Positions 45,475 to 58,600 of a DNA stretch of 64,000 bases are shown here, one piece after another. The position numbers were made by a program, and so were the translations under genes. Below the pieces are notes generated by a model, which was not told the origin of the DNA, searched no databases, and saw only the letters and a program-made list of their open reading frames with translations. The first letter of the stretch is position 1. Each line of letters opens with the position of its first letter. Source of the stretch: Carallia brachiata (taxonomy: Eukaryota; Streptophyta; Magnoliopsida; Malpighiales; Rhizophoraceae); NCBI GenBank assembly GCA_021464245.1, contig JADCRB010000034.1, forward strand, positions 992,001 to 1,056,000, given 5' to 3'.

Positions 45475-47895
45475 CTAATCAATACTGCTCTCAGGATTTA
45501 CACAGTTCTCTTCCTCTGAGGTGCTTGTCATCTGACTGGTATGCCATTTTACGAAACCTTCCTCAAGGGCATCTTTCATCCATTGGTACCGGCAGCGTTC
45601 TTTAGCCTCTGAAACGGTTAGCCAACTTCTCTGGCGCAGGCTTTGTTCTGGCCAAGAGTGGAGCTCCTCCTTTACAAGCAGAGCAAACATCGCAGCTTTA
45701 CATAAACCCTCTGGACTAAACTCGTCTTGAAGGGTTTTACTTTTGAATTCATAGTGTCCCAGAAATTGCTGAAATAGACAACGGCCTAAGATGTCAACAA
45801 CACGGAAATATGTCTCTAAAGTCAATGACAATTCATCGTGTAAGTGGACACAGTAGGAAGTGAGCCCCATCAACAAGGAATGCTGAACATTTTATCATTC
45901 CCTAAGAACATGGACACACAAGTTTGAAGTGGTTGTGAAAAATGCAATGCTTCTACGTATGCGGCTCTGACCTTCTGAACCTACTTTTTGCCCATCAGAC
46001 CCTTGGAAAACCTATGCTTTAAACTTGGATCTATTTTTCCCTTATACTAAATGTCAGTGGATAACAATTCTTTCAGCAGAGACTTCGAGCATGAGATGCC
46101 ACAATAAAAAAAGCCAATGGGATGATTGACTATAATACAGTTACTATCCATGCACAAATCGGAAAACTAAAACAAGTTTTTCTTACCACCAAGTCACCTC
46201 GAACTCCAGCTTCTTCTAGAGCTTCACGTGCTGCTGCCTCCTGAACAGTTTCATCATCTTCCCAACCACCCTATAATTACAAAATGATATACAATTATTG
46301 CCATGGTTGGACATACAAGGGAATCTCTGTAAGACAACAACATAACATGGCAACAGAATTCAATCCAATTCATCTATCTGAAGAAGAAAATGTCTTGCTA
46401 TTTGGGAAAAAGGTTCAAGATTTTGATGAGGAGAGAGTTGCTCTTTGGAGAAGTGTACAGATTGAAATAAGGAATGACAGACAACAAATAAGATTACAGG
46501 TTGTCATAGGAAGTTATCCAGATTCTGCAATTGAAGCATTTGTCTGTACATGCTTCTTTCAAGAAGAAAGGAGATACATTAGACAATCATGCGGATGAGG
46601 AAATTGTGACAAAAACGAGATGTGATCCTGCATGATGGGACACATGGGAGACAAAAGCAACTACAACATGCGCCCTATCAAACATGAACTATCAGGCATA
46701 CTAATGTATCAGGACAAAAATTCTCACAGATCCAGAGATTCTAGGAAAATTACAAAGGAAATCAATGAAACACCCTCAGGATCAATATCTCCATTGCTTG
46801 TGCAGTGGTGAATTTAATGTAATCTTCGAAAATTCAAAATGTAGATCTATGCACACACCATCCTATTTGATCAGAAAAAAAAAAAAAAAAGAACCCAGCA
46901 CGCTATGGGAACATTCCAAAATTGCTGCCAACGGTAATTTCCCCTTTGAGAGTTACAATTTATTAGAGCCTGGATGTTGTCAGGTAAAACATTTAGCATG
47001 GGGGAAGGGACGTCCCTGCCCAACACAAGGGTCACACTCTCTTTTCAACAAATACAACAATTGCAAGGGACGGGGTCAGGAGTTTGACTTCTAGCCCTCC
47101 AAAAAACCAAAAATCCCCAACGAAGTGTAGGGTTTAGAGGCTTTGTCCCATTGAGTGCTGTGCACCTCTTACAGTGTTTTCGGACCCACTTTCCATCTCC
47201 CCCACTAACACTAGCCATTTCCTCCCCCCCCCCCCCCCCCAACCCCCAGCCCCTATTTTCGGACCACTTTCCATCTCCCCCACTAACAATTAACAAGCTA
47301 CCCCCAAACACCCCCCGGTTAGACAAATGCACAGAAGAAGAATCGCAACTTCTTTCTGTCACCACGTGTTTCTCAATAGTTGTGAACCTAATTTGTAGTT
47401 TCCTAAATGAGCCGTCCAAAGTTGTAGCCCCACAATTTGAATGAAGGCCTTGGCATTAGAGAAAACAATTTTCGTACCTTTGGAAACAGAAGACCAGGCC
47501 CACCGCTTGAGTTAATCATAAGTACCTCAACAGCATTCTCATCCTTCTCACCAACATCACTTCTATACTTAAAAGGAATGCACCTAAACAACAACAACAA
47601 TATCAACAACTGTGCTTTGTTATAATTCAAATATGGTCAAAAACACACCTTTTCTGCTAAATTAAAATTGTTTAATTAAAAAAAAAAAAAAAACCGACTC
47701 GGCCAACTCTTGATAGAACAATGTTTGACATCAAAAAAATGCATTATATGCCATTTTCACAATGCACAAAATCCAATGCTCTGATCATGATAGGGGAACA
47801 CAGAGAGAGAGCGAGAGAGAATACCCGGCGACAAGACGGCAACCGGCTTCGTAGCGCTGCTGCTGGCGGCCGGTGCGGGCAACCAATTCCGACAT
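45475..47895 (-). CDS. Nudix hydrolase (NUDT12/13/16-like)
   Basis: Nudix enzymes cleave nucleoside diphosphates linked to another group X, including dinucleoside polyphosphates and inositol pyrophosphates in the diphosphoinositol-polyphosphatase-type branch this resembles. Four exons join in frame to 184 aa: 47895-47825 (MSELVARTGRQQQRYEAGCR), 47583-47478 (CIPFKYRSDVGEKDENAVEV; GGPGLLFPK), 46270-46187 and 45768-45475. Exon 3 is the complete Nudix box, GGWEDDETVQEAAAREALEE followed by AGV, matching Gx5Ex7REUxEExGU at residues 60-82. Exon 4 has FKSKTLQDEFSPEGLCKAAMF and a Ser/Glu-rich C-terminus. Arabidopsis relatives are about 180-200 aa. Some relatives have a mitochondrial presequence; this N-terminus is short and mostly polar, so location is open. 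Confidence 0.92.
47177..47292. repeat. Short duplicated block around a poly-C tract (Nudix intron)
   Basis: 'ttttcggaccc/actttccatctcccccactaaca' appears twice, from 47177 and from 47255, differing by one C. A run of about 17 C bases (47224-47240) lies between the copies. The block is in the intron between Nudix exons 2 and 3. Confidence 0.8.
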
Positions 47896-50160
47896 TTCCG
47901 ATCTCTTTCTTTTTTTTTTTTTAATTTTTTGAGATTGTTAACAAATTACATCAAACATCAATCTCCATCGTTCTTTATTCGGTTCTCTTCCAAATCCTAC
48001 CAAAAAAAAATGCAAAAAAAATAAACAAATAAATAAAAGAAAATTCGAATCAAGAAATTGTAATGGCGAGGTTTCAGATTCCTTTTTTTTTTTTTGGCTT
48101 TTAATTTCTTTTTCGTTTAAATTTTCTTTTTTTTTTTTAAACGGTTGCGATTTGGTTTCCGTTAGCATTACCTGCCATGCAACCACCGTCAAGAGCGTCA
48201 CGCACAAGGCCGGACCCTGTTGTTCCCCATAAGAAACAGATTCGCGTTCAAACACATTCCCAAAACGTTGTCGCTTTCTTCGGTTTTTCCCTTTTTTTTT
48301 TTTTTTTGGTTAGATTTCAACGGATAGAGAGAAAGGGATGGAGAAAGAGAGAGAGAGAGAAACGACCAAAACGGGAATAGACTAACTACAAAGTGGCGGG
48401 GCTATGTCGCGTTGAAGGTGGCGTGTGAGGAAGGAAGAGACACACATATAGATTACAGTAAATATCAATGCCAATAAAAGTTAACCTATTAATAATTTAT
48501 GTGTCGAATTTTATATTGATTAAAATTGAGATGATTAATTTTAAAATTAAAATTAAAATTTTTAAATTACTTATTATTTTTATATTTTAAAAATATCAAT
48601 TGTAATTTTAAAAATAATAATCATGATTTCACCTGAGATAAATTTTATGACAAATCTGTTAAGATATGTAACTAAACTTTATTAATATATTAGTTAAATT
48701 TTAATATTTTAATTAAAATAAAAATAAATAATTTTAAAATAATATTAATAATTTTTAAAATGTAAAACAGCTTTTATATTGTGTTTTAAATGTAAAACAA
48801 GATTAATAAATTTAAACTAACTTTTATTTTATATTTTAAAAATAATTTATTTTATTTTAAAATTATTAATTTTAATTTTAATTAAAATTTTAAAATTTTG
48901 TCTAGTAATATTTTCTCCTAAAAATTTTATCAACAAAAACAAATGTGCATTAGCTAACTGGCTGTGCTAGTTGTAACACAAAGTTTGTGTGCCTGAAGGA
49001 AGCATTCAGACAGGTGTCTGGATACTTCTTTCCAAATATAACCGGTTTTATTTTAAATAGGATAGCGCTAATTTTTAAATAATTGTTTTTAAATTTTTTT
49101 TTTGTTTTAGTGTAAATTATATAAATCTACATTCTAAAGTTTAAAGTAATACTTATTTTATTTTAAGTTTTAATTTTATTTTTTTATTTTAATTTTATTT
49201 TAATAAAATTATATTAAAAAAACCAATTAGTTGTACTTTTTGGTGAATGTCTGGACAGCATCTCAAGCCGAATCCTTGCTTTAGTTATAATTACAGACTC
49301 ACTAACATTTTTGTTTACCCTCTTTATATGAAAACTATTCAAATGCTGAAGAATCCAACTCAATGATTGTCGACATATAAATTGCAATAGAAGAAATTTT
49401 TTCTAACAAAAAAATGTGTATTAATAATATGTTAATTATAATTACATGTCTATTAATATTTTCGTTTAACTTCTCTTGATAGGAAAACTCACTAATTAAA
49501 AAAATAAAAAAACTTAAGCAATTCAGTGACTGTTAAATCATAAACCCAAAAGCTGTACTTCAAACAAATGATGAACCCAAAGGAAGTAACAAAATTGAGA
49601 TTCGAACACATGTCAATTGCGTGCAAACACTCCAAATCACTTTTTATAAGTGCTAAGAGTTTAGTAGAATTGAAGGGATAAAGTTAATATTTGTGTTAGA
49701 TTTATGCATTTTCCTTCATTTATTATTGTCTCCAATCTCAGTTAAAAATAATGACGCCTGTACAGAGGGAAAAAAATCTCTGTTTAAATTAATATTTGCC
49801 TCAAATTTATATATTTTCCTTCATTTTCGAAATTAAAATAGTTATCAACGAAAAAGGAACATCACAAACAATCTATAAAACCACATGTGAACAATAAATA
49901 AAATAAATCAGTAATTAACCAAGAATAAGCGAAAAAGCCCCAGGTCCAGGGCATGTTTGCTGATGTCGTTTAGCTTGTACAACTGGGTCATTGCACTCAA
50001 AGCGACATTTACTGACTGCGAAACATGGAAAAATAAATAAGCTTCAATGTTCAAAATGTTCGATTCTTCCCTTCAACTGCAAACAGCACGGGGAGCATGT
50101 ATTTCCTCCAGAAAGCACACCATTCGCCCCAGAACTTCCAAGATTACGAAACCGTTTTCG
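47896..50160. other. Nudix upstream region and AT-rich spacer
   Basis: The first part is the Nudix leader/promoter with GA-rich and poly(T) tracts. At 48480-48650 is a block resembling 18225-18390, and 48690-48920 forms a weak inverted repeat, both possibly MITE remnants. No gene seen. Confidence 0.5.
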
Positions 50161-50164
50161 TGTT

Positions 50165-53100
50165 TCAGTATTGCTTTGCCAGTCTCCATAATGCAGAGAA
50201 TGTTCCAATGATCGCGCACACAATGCCAAATACCGCGACTGCAATGCTCAAAGCAACCTGGATAACAGAAAAAAGAGGTTGCACCAAGGAAGATGTATAA
50301 GCGTTCAAACGGATAACAAAAAAGGAAGCGAGTTGAATATTAGGAGAAGGAATATTTAACAATAATGGCATGTTGGTTTTGTTGACTCTTCCTAAGAATC
50401 AATCGTGGAGAAGTACAATCATCAGCGTTCAAAGGTTTGATCACGGATTCACGGCCACATGACGGCATAGTGATTGCCGGATTCATCCATGAAGCAGGAT
50501 TCTGATTGCCATACGTCGATAGTTCGATTGAATGTCCTTTGGCTAGAGTTCAGCATCAATGATGTCCATCAGACACTCTGATGACCAACAAGATTATAAC
50601 TGCTAGAAGAGTTTCCATGCCTCAGTTTGATTTAAACTATTTATTAAGGCCTTTCAGGTACATGCAAACACATCATTCTTTCAATCTTTTGGGCAAAAGG
50701 CCACAGCCAAGACATTCTCTGTGCAATACTACGGTTCTTGTCACCCGTAATACATTTTTCTGTATGCGAAACAATTAAGTTTTAATCCAGCTAGATAACT
50801 AAACTTGAAATTTAAGCCAGATATCTTTCTGGCTCTCCCACTTCCATTCAAAATTTGAATTTTGATGATGATAGAATGGGATATCGAGGTGGTCTTGAAT
50901 AAACTTGCAATCAGATTCTAGCTCAGGATTTGTTCTCAAGTACTTCGTTATTGAAATGGGTAACATGAAGAGGAACTCATTAAAAATGCGCAAATGATGT
51001 TAAAGTCTCATTACCTGAGTCCTTGTAGCTTTCTTGCCTGCAATTCTTAGAAAGCATAAAGCTGGCATTATTACTGCCTGAATGAAGGCAAGATAGATCA
51101 TAAGTAAGCATACCAGTTACTAAGGATGTCGGGAATGACAACAACAACGAAAGGAAAGGATGCAAGTAGTACACTAGAAAATGAGTCAAATGTCCATGCA
51201 CATGAAAAATTGTTAACATCAAGCAGCATATAAGGACACAAATCCCAATTGACGCGTTCTATACTTATGTGTACTCACCAAAAGTTATATTGTTGAACAA
51301 AATATTTTCCTTTTTTGTTTAAATAACCTAGCATTCAGTACATGCTGTACTTGGAAGTTTGTACTTACCACTAGTAAACAGAGAACAGAACCTATCAGTG
51401 ACATCAGGATATCTGCAACCAAAACAAGATGATTTCTCAGTTTACTCATTTTGACAACCTACTTTAATTATATTTACAAGAGAGAACTCTGAAATGTAAC
51501 AAAATGGAGAAAGCAGCTTTATTTGCACAACTGGCTAAGCCAGAAATAATTCTTTCATAATCCAACATGACCTGACTTTAGTTTCAAACTAATTCCAAAA
51601 CTGGCGTTTGTCCAACTGTTCAGTTCCCACCATCAGTTTGAAATGTACAAATTCTACAACTGCATACTTTCCTCTCTGTGTGTAAGCATGTGATGGAAAG
51701 TATAAAATAGCAATCAACTGGATGAACCTAACAGTGATGATCATGTGCTTGTACTAAGATAGAATAGAAATATATAAGTTTCATCAGTATCTTTGTGAAA
51801 ACAGGGCTAATACATCTAACCTTTCCCCAGACCCTACAATGTGGGAGTCTCGTGCAATGAGATTTTTTATTTTGTAAAGTTTCCAATCACGTATTTATTC
51901 TCTCTTATCTTTAGCAATGTTAAATGTGTTGTTCTCTCATTCAAGTGCTACCAATTCCAAAAGTTTAACTTCATTGAATAAGGCAGCAACTGTAATCAGA
52001 GGCAAGCAACATTTCCTTCGATGTTGAATGCCACCTTTATAGGCTAGACTACAAGATGCAATTTCTTTGGCATCCAAAGATTGAAAATTACATCATTTAG
52101 TTTCATTTTGCCAGAAGTATGAGTTGAAACGAAAGAGTAAAAAACTATAACGAGCTAGATTTCAGTGCTTACCAAAAAAGGGAATAAGAAAAGCAGCACA
52201 AACAGAAGACATAACAAGCGCTGCCCTTAGAAGAAAGAAACACCCTACACCGTTGGAAAATTGAACTGGCAACAGCTCCTCTATACCCCTGGCCAATGGA
52301 TTTAGCAACAAAGCATATTTGTTCATTGTCAAGGAATTACAAAAAAGGATAAGCCTAGAAATTAAACAAAAAGAACATGGCATGATAAAGAGGCTAGGAA
52401 GGTCTCCCACATATTGTTATCTTATATTACTATTTAATTTTTCACCCCTTCTTCTCCTAACTGAAACTAAAACTCAGAAATTAACATCAAGTTTTAACCC
52501 GACTCATATATGAGAAGCAAAATTCCATTTTTTGACCGAATGATTTAGTTACCAAAAGGATATTTAGTGACTGGGTTGGCAACCTGCAGAATGACAATAA
52601 ATGAAGGGTCAGAAACCATTTAAAGGTTGAACCAGACGGTTGTTACACAGAACACAGAACACAGATCAGAAAAATATAGGGCAGGGAGGTCAATCGTGCT
52701 TACTATAGTCCATAATGCAAGTTTTGAGATGAAGGAATTCTGCGGCATGTTCAAGGTTATCTGAGACAATGTAGCTTCACCAAACATGAGAAAACCCATG
52801 ACTGCAACACCCCCATAAAACAAAAGGCACAAGAGGAAGCTGGAAATAACAAGAAAGGTATAAGCAGTAGGAAGCAACTGAATTCAAATGTTGTAGCCAT
52901 ACAAAGTGACGTACCATATAATTGCTGCCTTGTTAAAATTCCTTTTATCAGCCATTGATTGATAAATGTTTGGGAAAACTGAGTGCCCAGAGTAACAGAA
53001 CCCATGCACACCAATCACAAATGGAATGTTACTCCATTTCACCATTGGAGCAGTTTGGTGGAATCCAATTCCACCTGCTGTACCAAGGTAAGCTAAACAA

Positions 53101-55695
53101 AGAACAATCATAACAGTTGCTAAAACTCCACCAGCTGCAACACAAGATAAAGATGAATAATCAGATGAAATGTATAACACGATGTCACATTTTCAATGCT
53201 CCAGTGCAAAAGAAGCAATCGACACAAAAACTCTGCAGCACCTGAGAGGTATGAAATCACACGCAGATCCCGCAACAAAACCGTTGGCAGAACAATAAGG
53301 GCAGTGACAATTCCAAACAAGTGCTTGGAGTCAAGATGGAAGCCACCAAAGTCCACGGATGTCCCAGGAAATAAACGGGTAAGATTATCTCCTTCCAAAT
53401 TGATAAATTCCACGCAGTAGGACTGCACAAACGTGAAAGAAATTCGATTGAAATTAAAACTGATAGTTTTTGAAATAAAAAAAAATAATTTTTAATTTTT
53501 ATTTTAAAAATTATTGTTTTATTTCAAAATTATCAATTTTATTTTCAACTGAGACATCAATATTTAAAACACTAACATTTTCTCAGTTTGAAATATCTCA
53601 CTTGACAATTGATATCATAAAAAAAAGTTTTGCAATTTATGTTCTACTTACATATAATTCTGTATACAGGATGATCTGCAACAAAGTCCAATAATACAAT
53701 CCCATCAGAAAACTCAAACCCAGCAATTCAGTGGAGAAATAAAGATAAATTGAGGTTATTTCTCACTTTATTTCATTTCAATGATCATCACTTTTATTGA
53801 TCAGAGCAATACATATGGAATCCATCATGGATCGAGATGCAAAATGAACGGTGTGGAAATATGAAGCTGTCAGATAGCAATCCAACTAATACAACAAATT
53901 AGGAAATCCATTATGCGTTGATTAGAATGCTCTAACCTCCCAACCACAAGAGCAACTTTTTATTTTGTATACAAACTGGTAAGATATGCATTGTAATGCA
54001 CAACAAACTCACAGATATTGCAAGACGTCCATATTTCCCAAAGGCAGCTTCTCCTATATCCGGATAGCTTATAATGCCTTCTTTGCTTTCAAAGCAGCGT
54101 TTCATGAGCGTAGCTGTGTAACAACACACGAACGCAAAAAGAACCAGTACTACTAAGCTTGCCCATCCTCCTTCTTTTACAGTATAAGGTGTCGAAAGAA
54201 GGCCAACACCAACCATCACATTAAATGCTGTCCAAACCAATGCCACATCAACCAATTAACAGAAAAAGATATGCACAAAAATGAAAGGCAGATAGCGTAA
54301 AGCATGCCAGTAAGAAAGCATTATTGAAAAGGTAGCCTTTCATGTTCCTATTCCCTCTTCTCTGGGAAAACAAAAATTAGAAGAACCTTTTGCAATAGCC
54401 TCAAAACTTTCCAATATCCGGAATGTAAAGTGCGACTCAAAATGTCAGAAGCAAAATGTTGCTTACAATTGAAGACAGTCTGAGTGAAGCTACATCCATG
54501 GGCAATGGGCAACTCTCCTGTCAGAAATGAGCCTTTTGAACATGATGAGAGTGCTATGGAGATCCTATCCAACTCTTCCTTTGAATAATGTCTCTCAATA
54601 TCAGAAAGTAAAGGAGTCTTTCCATCCAGATCCATGCTTTCTTTGCTAGAATAGGCAGCGCTCGGCATACGGCCGAGATACCCGAAATATGGTGATGCCG
54701 ATATTGTGTAAGAATCAGTTGTTCCTCTGCCAAACAAGAAGCAAAAGAACAGGTTGACTCTGGTATCACACGGTGCATTCAGTTTACGGAGAGTATTTTT
54801 CCATATATAAATATCTTTCCAAGAACATAGTTTACGATGAGTGTTCTCCAACCATGAATTATCATGACAACTGGCTTGCCCGAAATACTCAGGCATATTT
54901 ATATGCTAACTACTGGGGCTGCCAGTGGAATTTTCAGTGTATCACTGCATCAAAAACAATAAGAAAGGCTTGTTGGCAGCAAAACTCAGACACTCCTGCA
55001 GCCATGCCCAATCTTAAAATTTTGCCAACTCTGTTTACCACTAGCCAGAATAGGAGTCGTAATAGTTCATACTTTTTTTCATATGTCATAATCTAACTTT
55101 CCCACTACAGCAAAGAAATGGCACATAAATGGAAATCCAAGTATTCAGCGTTTGGGAAAACAAATAGAAAAAATAAAATTACAGAGTACCCTAGAATCAG
55201 AACTTGATAAACATTAACTGAAACAGGCGTAATCATAGAACAAATTTGGGTTCTCCACTGATGTAACAATTAAGACACAAAGTAAGACAGCCAAACAGGT
55301 TTTTAAATTGTTCTTTCTTGTTTTTTTTGGGATTTTGTTACGAACTTAAGATTGTTTCTTGCAACAAAGAATTCCATTACCAACACCAATACAGATTTCT
55401 TGTACAAAGAATAAATCAAGAAACATATATTATCATTAAACCCTTAATATAATGCCCAGATAAATATAATTATCAAGATTGTGTCTATAATCAAGATCAT
55501 TAATTACCTGTAACTCTGTGGCCATTGCTGAGAAGAAAACGTCGCAAACTCTCCCTCGCCATTCTCACCATCACCATCACCGCCGCCGCCGTCGCTGCTA
55601 CTACCACTCTCAATCTTGTTCACTTCTATGTCCTCATCACCATCATCCAAGAAAAACTCCGATGATGGGTCTGTACCCTTTTCTTTCTCTGCCAT
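50165..55695 (-). CDS. AVT1-type vacuolar amino acid transporter (AAAP family)
   Basis: Amino acid/auxin permease family member; AVT1 proteins exchange amino acids across the tonoplast using the proton gradient. Twelve exons join in frame to 529 aa: 55695-55508, 54726-54467, 54227-54013, 53675-53652, 53422-53242, 53134-52915, 52839-52704, 52583-52564, 52318-52173, 51412-51369, 51077-51015, 50257-50165. A long acidic, glycine-rich cytosolic N-terminus ([20 protein letters not shown]) is followed by [20 protein letters not shown], the family's first-helix signature. Later come [35 protein letters not shown] and [20 protein letters not shown]. About ten hydrophobic helices follow; the end is ALWRLAKQY. 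Exon 4 is only 24 nt. The intron between exons 8 and 9 needs a U12-type boundary. The exact isoform is not assignable here. Confidence 0.93.
52319..52563 (-). other. Candidate U12-type intron in the AVT1 gene
   Basis: The conserved TKYAL junction cannot be made with GT-AG sites. On the minus strand the donor is atatccttt, an exact U12 AT-type consensus, starting at 52563. Near the other end is ttccttgac (52336-52328), matching the U12 branch site, with its branch A at 52329 ten bases from the intron end at 52319. The best in-frame junction gives AT...AA ends. Because 'aaatat' occurs at both borders, the exact cut is ambiguous by up to six bases. A forced GT-AG alternative (donor gtaact, acceptor ctag) shifts the frame into a stop. 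Confidence 0.75.
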
Positions 55696-58600
55696 AATAA
55701 TAAAGCAAAAAAAAAAAAAAAACCAAGAATCCCAAGAATCAAAGAAAAAGCACCAAGAAAGTATCCAAAGTGAAAAACGGCCTATTCTTGTCTGTGTATT
55801 GCCTCCTCAGACTGTACTGTTTCTGTGTGTTTGGTTTTTTAAGGAAAAAAAAAAAAAAAAACAAGATTTAAGTCCCAGTCCTGTTTCTCGCCCGTTGGTT
55901 TCCTTCTTGTGCGAGGAGTGACGTGATGAATACAGACATATAGAGATACGGTTAACAAGAAAATGAGTGGCTAAGATTGGAAACCCGAACTGGTCAGGCT
56001 GGCTAAGTTTAACGACCTTTTAAGGAAAAGACAAAAGACCAGACGGCTCTAATACCATGTGAGGTGAGATCGTGGACTGGCCCAGGCATGGAGGCATTCG
56101 GCCTTTTGGGTCGGTTTTTGAGCTTACGTGGTCGAGCTTCTTGGACCCACGCTGCTGCGCATCAACGAACCCAGCGAGTTGTCAGCTCTCCCGCCCCGCT
56201 CACTCACGCGCCATCCTTTCAAACCTCCAAACAATGTTATTTATTTATTGGAAAACATTACGAACAAAATAGAAAATAATTATAGAGTTAGAAAATTTCT
56301 TTTTAACAAAAAAATAGTTTAAATTAAGATTTAGAGTACTGACTAAATTTAAGATAATATTAATTATGTTTATATTTAATTTTCAAAGAAATAAATTTCT
56401 TATTTTTTTTAGAGATTAAACTCATTTTTATAATTATTTTGTGATAATTTCATATATTCTATTAGTGAATTCTAATTTTTTTTGTTATAAAAAAAAAAAC
56501 TTGGAGTGGTATCCTAGCTTTCCATTAAAGATAACTACAATTATTAGTTTCTTTAAGAATTTGAGCTTAGGACTTTATGATTACAGCAAAATCTTTTAAT
56601 TTACAAAAACACAACAATTAACGGTTAGAAAAATCCTTTTCTTTTCCTCAGGTAAATTTTTTTTTTATAAATTTAAAATTTTGTTAGTGTTGCATAAAGA
56701 TAGTTAAATTAATATTTACTGATCCTAAAAAAAGAAAAACAAGACAAATGTATAAAAGAGATCGATTTTTTTTATTACTCTGATAATTAGGTAATATTGA
56801 TCGTATTACATAGTAATATAAGTTACTATAACTAAACTCAAGATTCTATATGATATAACTAATCGATATCATGAAAAGCATTAAATATTGTACAATTCCA
56901 ATCATTTTATTGTTTTATATTCACACTTTCATTGCAAAAAGTTAAAAAAAAAACTAAATTAATTTTATAATCCTTAAATAAAAATGAGTTAAGTGTAAGA
57001 AGTATCTCTGTTTTTTTTCTTTTTTTTTTTTTTGAGACAGAAAAAATGTTACCCGGTGATTATTTACGGAACCATTAATGTGATGACCATCATAACCTTG
57101 TAATTAACTTATTTTCTGATTGGGATTTCTAATTATGGGTTTTAACGTCTTGTGTGTGTGGTCGCCAATTATGAAACGGATAGAGAAGAAATAAGCAACA
57201 CTGTCAATATCAGTCGTAAGTCCTAGACCGAATGCTCGATCTCCCATTTGAATTACAATCAAATCAATTTAAAAAAAAAAAAAACAATGTAATTATGTAT
57301 TGTGTAACATATAATTAATTTAATAATTAATTTATTTTTTAAAAAAATTAATATATTTATTATTATCTAACAATTTAACTTTCATGCATCAACTTTCTAA
57401 TTGATTTTATGTATTAAACCTAACTTTTTCTTTAAAAAAAAAAAAAACCAAAAGATAGACCATCAAGAAAAATGAAAAATGGAAGGCAAATCCTAAACTG
57501 AATTCTCGTGAATCTTTGCCAGCTGTAAAAGATTTGCATTTAGACAAATCCTAAATAGTTATGACAACTGCGTCAGCGGCTCGTGTCACCTACGCGCGTT
57601 CGTGACAAGTTTGTTTTGGTTACTTTTTTCGGTTTCTCTTCCAACGTTGTCGTCGTTTTATCTTGGATTGCATGCGAACGCACCCATCCACGTGTAGGCG
57701 AAAAACTTTTAAATTTGCCCCTTTGGGGCTCCAACGCCGACAAATTGTGGCCCACAACCAGTTAAAAAGGCCAACGTAAACTTGTGATTTCGACGTATAC
57801 TGTGTACAGTCTCGCGTCGTCACGAGATTCATTACGAAATTTATTGCGGATAGTGACTTTTTATTTTTTTTTTATAGATATTAATCACAAATCAATATAT
57901 CAACACTTTTTAATGATATTTCTGTAATATTTTTAACATTTAACTTTTTGATAACCAATCAACACCTGCCACATAAGTAACAATTATAAAAAAAAAATAA
58001 AAATAATTATTACTAACATTTCTATAATATCAAAGAAGATTAACCACCTCACGTTTTAATTTACCAGTAATACGTTGAATTTACTGACTTTGAAATCCTG
58101 AGTAAGTATGTTGAGGGCACAATGAAATTAAACGTAGGTGTGTTTTTTTTTGTATAAACTCTATTCTAATTATTCAGATTATTTATATTGTTAAGACTTT
58201 AAAAAGATTATCAAATATTACCCTGCTCTCCTTTTTTTTTTTTTTTTGGGATAAAATGGAAATTGATGATTAAAATATGTGGTGGAGAAGATTAGATCAA
58301 ACCGTCCTGAGTTTTAGTTTAGATTCAGAAAAATAATGACTAACATTTTTCCTATATTTTGTTTTCACTTCAAAGAGAAATTATATATCACAACGTCAGT
58401 TTGTTTGAGTCTGTCCGCCTTTATTAAGCCAAAAAGAACAAAAGACTTTTGTTGCAAAACATGATAACGTGTTGGATATTGGTTTAATATTTTTTCAATT
58501 ATAGATTTGAATGTATAATTTAAAAGTGATGTTCATGAAAAGATGCATGCATATGAAACAATATATATGATGATGAATATTTTATTAAAATATAAAATTT

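Noticed and set aside
46284..46598. 104-codon plus-strand open frame
   Set aside because: Falls inside the Nudix intron between exons 2 and 3, antisense to the gene, with no recognisable family.
52162..52410. Extended minus-strand frame running upstream of the KYALLLNP exon
   Set aside because: The upstream part is intron read-through; joining by its GT-AG sites breaks the frame, whereas the U12-type junction restores the family sequence.
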